Source: Corynebacterium sp. zg-331
GTDB lineage: Bacteria > Actinomycetota > Actinomycetes > Mycobacteriales > Mycobacteriaceae
NCBI RefSeq assembly: GCF_014267345.1
Contig: NZ_JACMYD010000007.1
Coordinates: 1-64,000 of the forward strand
Reading direction: 5' to 3'
Length of the DNA stretch: 64,000 bases
Positions 59,053-64,000 of the stretch are shown one piece after another (positions within the stretch are counted from its first letter, which is position 1; each line of letters starts with the position of its first letter). The notes beneath the pieces are model-generated. The model made no database searches. It saw only the letters and a list, made by a program, of their open reading frames with translations, and had not been told where the DNA came from. The position numbers and the translations under genes were made by a program.

Positions 59053-60200
59053 TAAGCCCCCTCGGCGTTCAGCGCCGCGCGCAGGGAATCTCCCAGCTCC
59101 GGCAGGGAGACCTTCTGCGCGATGGCCTCGAAGGCCTCCGGCAGCGTTCCCAAACCGGTGACGAAGGCCGCCAGGGGCTTGAAGCCGTAGACCTCCTCGA
59201 TCTGCTGGGCCTCCGCCGCCAGGCGCGCCGCGCCCTCCTCCCGGCGGCCTGTGGGGTTAGCCACACCCACCTGCACTGGGTTTTCGAAGGCGTTGACCAG
59301 GGACACCGAGCGGGTGTCCCGCACCGTCACGTACACCAGCTCCGGCAGGGTGTTATGGGCAAAAGTGTTCTGCTTGCCGGTGGGCAGGGCCTCCACGAAG
59401 CTCGTGAGAAACTGCACGGCACCGATCACGGCGGCCTCCCGGTCCCCCAGGTTCTCCGCCAGGGAGTCCAGGTCGATGGTGGCAAAGCGGTACAGGGTGG
59501 AGGACATCATCTGCACCGTGCCCATCATGCCCGCGCCGGTCTCCTGATCGTCCTCCACCAGGTCGTCCACGGCGGTGAAGAAGTCGAACTCCGGCTCCGA
59601 GGCGTGGATGCCCAGGGCGTGCGCCACCTGCACGGAGGCGTCCACGTTGTAGTGGGCGTCGTCGGCCACCATACGTCCGAACATGGCGATGTCCACGCTG
59701 TGCTCCTGATTGAACAGCGCCTGGGCCTTCCCCTTACGGATTTTAGTGCCCTCGGCCTCCGCCGCGATGATCGCCTCCGCGATGTTCTCCACCTGGCGCG
59801 GGCTGACAAAGAGTAGGTAGCCGGTCTCGGCCAGGCGCCGGCGCTCCTCGGGATCGGCCTCCTCCGGGTCGGCTTTGGGCTCGGTGAGCTTGATCTTCAG
59901 GGTCTTGAATACGGCCTCCACGGCGGCCGCGGCGCGTTCCTCCGGCCACTCTTCCTTACCCGCGCGCTCCTGGATGGCCGCCACGATCTTGGCCACCACG
60001 CGCTTGGTGCGGTACCCGACCTGGGAAGCGTCCCAATGCTCCTCGAAGTCCTTGCGTATGGCCCGCTTCCAAGACTGAGAGGACACCCGCTGCCGCGGCA
60101 CCCCGCCGAAGATCGCGGACTTGGGCGCGCCGGTGTCATCGCGGTTGATGAGGCTGGGCGGGAGGGTGTGCAGGGCGTGAATGTCGATAGTGATGGGCAT
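59052..60200 (-). CDS. cas7e: Cascade backbone subunit Cas7e (Cse4)
   Basis: 382 aa. TIDIHALHTLPPSLINRDDTGAPKSAIFGGVPRQRVSSQSWKRAIR and NTFAHNTLPELVYVTVRD are Cas7e hallmarks. Six copies coat crRNA in Cascade. 26 bases after cse2. Confidence 0.95.
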   Translation of the reverse strand: MPITIDIHALHTLPPSLINRDDTGAPKSAIFGGVPRQRVSSQSWKRAIRKDFEEHWDASQVGYRTKRVVAKIVAAIQERAGKEEWPEERAAAAVEAVFKTLKIKLTEPKADPEEADPEERRRLAETGYLLFVSPRQVENIAEAIIAAEAEGTKIRKGKAQALFNQEHSVDIAMFGRMVADDAHYNVDASVQVAHALGIHASEPEFDFFTAVDDLVEDDQETGAGMMGTVQMMSSTLYRFATIDLDSLAENLGDREAAVIGAVQFLTSFVEALPTGKQNTFAHNTLPELVYVTVRDTRSVSLVNAFENPVQVGVANPTGRREEGAARLAAEAQQIEEVYGFKPLAAFVTGLGTLPEAFEAIAQKVSLPELGDSLRAALNAEGA

Positions 60201-60226
60201 GGTTCCGGGTGCCTTTCTTGTCTTGT

Positions 60227-60826
60227 CTAGGAGTTGTGATCGGTGGTTTCCGGCGGGATACGGGCGAAGTCTCTACCCCAGCGCATCAGCACGCGCTGAC
60301 GAACACGGGGGTTATCCAGGGCGCGCAGATCGGCGGCGAGTTGGCCGTAGTCAAAACCCAAGCCCTTCCCGCGCAACAGGGCGACGAGGCTGCGCAGGAG
60401 TTGCAACCGGGAATGGGTGGATCCGGCAAGCACCATCGCATCGAAGCGCGGCTTAAAGGAATCAGAATCCGTGTGCCGGTACAGCGTCCCGCAGGCCGTC
60501 GCGAAGGACCGCCCCGGCACGTGCATGGGTTCCCGCGCGCTCTGCATGTGCCAGGCAAACAGCGTGAGCGCGTGATACGCGGCGGTTTCCCCCGGTGTGG
60601 CGGCATCGCTTCTTCCCAGTAACCCCCGATCCAGCGGCGGGTCAAGGGTCAAAAGCACCCTGGACAGCCCCAGGGGATCGCTCTCGATGGGTCGGCCCAC
60701 CCCGCGCCGCAGCTGCGCCAGCACGCCGCGGGCGCGGGCCTGGGCCCGCTCGCCGCGCCGACCCAGTACCTCGTCCTGGAGCCGCCTCACGGTGGCGCCC
60801 ACGGCTTCCTGCATGTTGTTGTCCAT
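60227..60826 (-). CDS. cse2: Cascade small subunit Cse2 (CasB)
   Basis: 199 aa, all-helical. AYHALTLFAWHMQSAREPMHVPGRSFATACGTLYR matches the CasB core. Stabilises the displaced DNA strand. ATG follows the cse1 stop codon directly. Confidence 0.92.
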   Translation of the reverse strand: MDNNMQEAVGATVRRLQDEVLGRRGERAQARARGVLAQLRRGVGRPIESDPLGLSRVLLTLDPPLDRGLLGRSDAATPGETAAYHALTLFAWHMQSAREPMHVPGRSFATACGTLYRHTDSDSFKPRFDAMVLAGSTHSRLQLLRSLVALLRGKGLGFDYGQLAADLRALDNPRVRQRVLMRWGRDFARIPPETTDHNS

Positions 60827-62491
60827 TTATTCCTCTCCCTCTGTCGCCTTGGGCCGCGCAGTGGCAGGCAGGGCATCGTCGAGTTTTTTGTGCAGCCGAC
60901 GCACCACCGTGGCCGCGGATTCGATGCGCGAAATACCGTTGTCCGTCTTTTCCCTGCCCACCAGCGCCTGCGGGCTCAGCCCCTGCAACAACACCTCGGC
61001 CTCCGTGAGCACACGGCCCCGCACGTAGCGCTGCCACCTCTCGGCGTGCTCGTGCAGTTTCCCCTCCTCCAGGCCCGCCAGCCAGCGGCTAAAGGGCTGC
61101 TCCAGGCGGGCGAGCAGCGTGTCCGTGGGGGCGGAGTGGAACTGATACTCCCCGCCCGCGGCCGTGGCCAGCTGCCCGGCGAAGGAACCAAGCGCGATGG
61201 CGGCGTCCATCGTGGCCTGGGCGTTATCCAGCAGCAGGCGACGCTGGCGGCGGGACTCCTCGCCCAGCAGGCGCACCGGGATCTCGATGGAGCCGGCCAC
61301 CACCTCCGCGATGGAGGAGGCCTGGGGCCCGTAGGCCACGGACACGATCTGGATATTTGCCCACTCGGGGATCACTCCCTTGGCGCGCAGCTCAGCCAGC
61401 TGGGTCAGGGTCTGCGGGCGCTTGGGCGCCCTCTTTTTTTCCGTGAACCCGGGATCGCCCTCCAGCACGAGGAGGGGTTCCAGGGACTTCCACATCGTGC
61501 GGTCGGTGTCGAAGGGGCGCGGGTAATACACGTCGTGCCCTTTCTTCGACTTATTGGCGCTGTAGCGATACGGGGTCATGGGGTCGTCCATAATGTTGGC
61601 CCCGGCCTCCGGGATGCGATCGCCGTTGCTCACCAGCACCTCGGTGACCCGCTCGCCATCGTGAAAGAGCCGCACCCGGCGCGATTGCCAGGTGGCCAGA
61701 TCGGCGGGCCCGGTGGGATAGACTGCCTCCGCACTGGGTCGGCGCTGCGCGGGGGTATCCGGGTCGCGTTCCCACACGGTCCGATCCGCTCCCGCCTCGT
61801 CCAGCAGGCAGTCCGGGGTGGTATTAAGCGCCAGGGTCTCGCGCAGGGTGGCGCCCACGATCACGGTGCCCCCGGTGCTCCCCGTCCACCCGGTGCCGAT
61901 GGGATAGCCCCTGCCGCCCTTGACGCGCGGGTCGCCCACCGCACCGGATTTGATGCCGGAGTAGTCGTAGGCCTGGGCGTGGATCAACCAGCGGGCGGCC
62001 TCGGCAAAGGCCAAGGTGCCGCGCGCCGCACCCGCGCGCATGGTGAAGTATTCGTCTTCCGCCTCGGGCACGATGCGCCGGGCCTCCAGCCGAGTGTCTT
62101 TCTCCGTGTGCAGGTCCGCCACCTGCATGAACGGGCTCTGCGGGTGCAGCAGGTCAAAGCGCTCGCGGTATTCCTCCAGGTAGTCGAGCACGGTGCTATC
62201 CGCCTCGCCCACGCGGGCCACCTCCCGCTGCTCCTCGAACCAATCTGCGTGCTCGTAGTCCTCGCCCTGGTCGCGGTGGATGGCCTCGCTGTGGGCCCGC
62301 CAGTAGATCGCCAGCAGCAGCCGGAGTACGGCGTAGTCCTGCGCCGGGGAGTCCCCGCGCAGCCCCACCACGGGAGCCTCGCCGGCCTCGACGACGCTAA
62401 AAATCCGACGCAGGCTCACCAGCTCCTGCGTGCCGCCGCCGCGCACGCAAGCGATCCAGGGATCGTCGATCAACGAAAAGCTCTCCGCCAT
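60827..62491 (-). CDS. cse1: Cascade large subunit Cse1/Cas8e (CasA)
   Basis: 554 aa. FSLIDDPWIACVRGGGTQELVSLRRIF opening, LRLLLAIYWRAHSEA and PQSPFMQVADL are typical CasA segments. It recognises the PAM and recruits Cas3. Its ATG overlaps the cas3 stop (TAATG). Confidence 0.94.
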   Translation of the reverse strand: MAESFSLIDDPWIACVRGGGTQELVSLRRIFSVVEAGEAPVVGLRGDSPAQDYAVLRLLLAIYWRAHSEAIHRDQGEDYEHADWFEEQREVARVGEADSTVLDYLEEYRERFDLLHPQSPFMQVADLHTEKDTRLEARRIVPEAEDEYFTMRAGAARGTLAFAEAARWLIHAQAYDYSGIKSGAVGDPRVKGGRGYPIGTGWTGSTGGTVIVGATLRETLALNTTPDCLLDEAGADRTVWERDPDTPAQRRPSAEAVYPTGPADLATWQSRRVRLFHDGERVTEVLVSNGDRIPEAGANIMDDPMTPYRYSANKSKKGHDVYYPRPFDTDRTMWKSLEPLLVLEGDPGFTEKKRAPKRPQTLTQLAELRAKGVIPEWANIQIVSVAYGPQASSIAEVVAGSIEIPVRLLGEESRRQRRLLLDNAQATMDAAIALGSFAGQLATAAGGEYQFHSAPTDTLLARLEQPFSRWLAGLEEGKLHEHAERWQRYVRGRVLTEAEVLLQGLSPQALVGREKTDNGISRIESAATVVRRLHKKLDDALPATARPKATEGEE

Positions 62492-64000
62492 TACCCTTCC
62501 TCTCTTCCCTGCTCTAGGCCCAACTCCAGGGAGTAGCGCAGCCTAATTCCATTGATGGTCGCCTCGCAATTCTCATCGAGCAGCAAGGCCACCTGCCCCT
62601 TAAGCAGGTAACTTTGCGCCCACCCCACGGGGGTTTCCTCTTCCAGCTGGGTAATGACAGCCTCAAAGTCACTATATCGTGCGGTAAGTCTCCCCGGAAG
62701 CCTCACCGTGCTGGATGCCAAATGCAGTGCCAGGGGGTATTCGGGGGTGGCGCCCTCGGCGATCGGTGCTCCCCCGTATCCCAGGGGCCGATAGCCATAC
62801 TCGCCGCCCACGATCGGGATCACCTCCACGCTCGGGTCCGCGTCGCGCACCTGCGCCGCCCCGGCCTCCTCCCCCGTGCGCGCCGCGTTGCCCTCCGAAT
62901 AACGCGCGAAGAGCGAGGCGAAGCTGCCCCTCGCCCGCACCAGCCTCGGCAACTGATACGTCGCGGCCCGCCGCTCGGAGCGCTCCCGCGCCGCCGCGCT
63001 CTTCTCCCGGGCCTGCTCCCACGCCTCCCGCCAGGGCCCGGGTACCTCCCTGTCCTCCGCGTAGGCGGCGTGGACGAGCGGGGCGATGTCGTCCGGGCGG
63101 TGCAGCCCCTCGGTCAGCACCCGCTCCTCGAGCACCGCCATCGTGGCCAGCAGCACGGCGGGATCGTAGATCGCGGCGGTACCCCGCTCGAACACCGGTA
63201 CCGGCTCGCGTTTCTCCACCCCGCGAATAAACACCTGCGGTTGCCGCAGGTGCGCGGGGCGGTCCTCCGGCGGGCGGCGGTGTCGGTGCAGGCGGCCCAC
63301 GCGCTGAATCAACAGATCCATCGGCGCGATGTCGGTGACCAGCAGATCCACGTCAATGTCCAGGCTCTGCTCCACCACCTGCGTGGCCACCACGCAACGC
63401 CGCTCGGGCCGCCCGGCCCCCCGATGCGCCCGCGGCCCCAGCGCGGCGCGCAGGGCATCCTCCTTGGCCGCGCGATCCGAGGCCATGAAGGCCGCATGGT
63501 GCAGCTCCACCTCCCCCGGGAAGCGCCCATCAAGCAGCCGGTACGTCTCCTGCACGCGCCGGATCGTGTTGCACACCACCAGCACGCATCCGCCCCCTTC
63601 CACCAACGCCGCCAGGGCCTCCGGGGAATCGTCGAGCAGCCCCACGCTCGCGTGCAGCTCGGTGGGCCGCGCGGGCACCGGCACCTCCCGCGTGCCGCGC
63701 TCATCGACGACCGTGAGCAGCGGATAGGCCGTACCCTCCGCGCCACCGCCCCCGTAGGCCTGCGCCAGCGTGCGCTTCTGCCCCACCGGCAGGGTGGCGC
63801 TCATCAGGATCACCGAGGCCCCGTAGTGCCGCAGCCACTCCAAGGCCCTGCGCAGGTAGGAACCCATGTAGGCATCGTAGGCATGCACCTCATCCACCAC
63901 GATCACCTTGCCCGCCAACCCCAGGTGGCGCAGCATGGAGTGCTTGGCCTGCAGGGCCAGCATGAGCACCTGATCCACCGTGCAGACCACGAAGTTCGAG
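62491..64000 (-). CDS. cas3: CRISPR-associated helicase Cas3, C-terminal part (N-terminus beyond window)
   Basis: About 500 residues visible. Helicase motif II VIVVDEVHAYDAYMG, motif III LMSATLP, motif VI LIQRVGRLHRHRR. The HD nuclease domain and Walker A lie to the right of the window; the frame is open at base 64000. Cas3 unwinds and shreds target DNA after Cascade binding. First gene of the operon. Confidence 0.93.
   Translation of the reverse strand, partial: SNFVVCTVDQVLMLALQAKHSMLRHLGLAGKVIVVDEVHAYDAYMGSYLRRALEWLRHYGASVILMSATLPVGQKRTLAQAYGGGGAEGTAYPLLTVVDERGTREVPVPARPTELHASVGLLDDSPEALAALVEGGGCVLVVCNTIRRVQETYRLLDGRFPGEVELHHAAFMASDRAAKEDALRAALGPRAHRGAGRPERRCVVATQVVEQSLDIDVDLLVTDIAPMDLLIQRVGRLHRHRRPPEDRPAHLRQPQVFIRGVEKREPVPVFERGTAAIYDPAVLLATMAVLEERVLTEGLHRPDDIAPLVHAAYAEDREVPGPWREAWEQAREKSAAARERSERRAATYQLPRLVRARGSFASLFARYSEGNAARTGEEAGAAQVRDADPSVEVIPIVGGEYGYRPLGYGGAPIAEGATPEYPLALHLASSTVRLPGRLTARYSDFEAVITQLEEETPVGWAQSYLLKGQVALLLDENCEATINGIRLRYSLELGLEQGREEG

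Overview
The window is chromosomal DNA of a high-GC actinobacterium, almost certainly a Corynebacterium. The gene order (topA, cspA, tad/ssd, marP, nth, glxR, whcA, ponA, mrp operon, katA-sigC, asd-lysC, leuA, murT-gatD) follows the part of the C. glutamicum chromosome between leuA and topA. The GlxR, LysC and LeuA proteins read almost like their C. glutamicum counterparts. Many genes start with GTG, and several transcripts look leaderless. The first 1.5 kb is clearly AT-richer than the rest.

Layout. 1-5.5 kb: a surface adhesin running off the left edge, topA, and a DedA membrane protein. 5.5-10.7 kb: cspA, an MrfA-like helicase, then a small accessory island with a RelA/SpoT-domain gene broken by an in-frame amber codon, a small partner ORF and a decayed IS5-type element. 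10.7-16 kb: a tad (Flp-type) secretion operon led by ssd, with two perfect DnaA boxes in its control region. 16-28.5 kb: housekeeping and envelope genes (MarP protease, Nudix, TlpA, endonuclease III, GlxR, MBL hydrolase, RidA, WhcA, class A PBP, YqeY, metallophosphoesterase) and tRNA-Pro(CGG). 28.7-43 kb: a YhgE-like protein, the mrpACDEFG antiporter operon, ohr, katA-sigC, a YkvI-family permease and lysC-asd. 43-52 kb: a DMT transporter, a mannosyltransferase, leuA with a leader-peptide attenuator, and a block with a DnaQ-like protein and murT-gatD. 52-56 kb: an exporter and a short siderophore operon (isochorismatase, isochorismate synthase, aryl carrier protein) under a DtxR-like box, ending in a decayed esterase gene. 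56.4-64 kb: a type I-E CRISPR-Cas operon (cas3 cut by the right edge, then cse1, cse2, cas7, cas5, cas6, cas1, cas2) facing a single CRISPR repeat.

The most unusual non-coding signal is a family of bipartite inverted repeats, AAGGGGTGCC-N35-GGCACCCCTT. The interior has near-constant length (35 bp in 9 of 11 copies, 34 and 36 in the other two) but no shared sequence. All eleven copies lie in four intergenic regions, and each of these is between convergent transcription units. I do not recognise this family. The other main leads are the lone I-E repeat beside an intact-looking cas operon, the amber-interrupted alarmone-synthetase-like gene flanked by IS-end scars, and the DnaA boxes ahead of ssd/tad.
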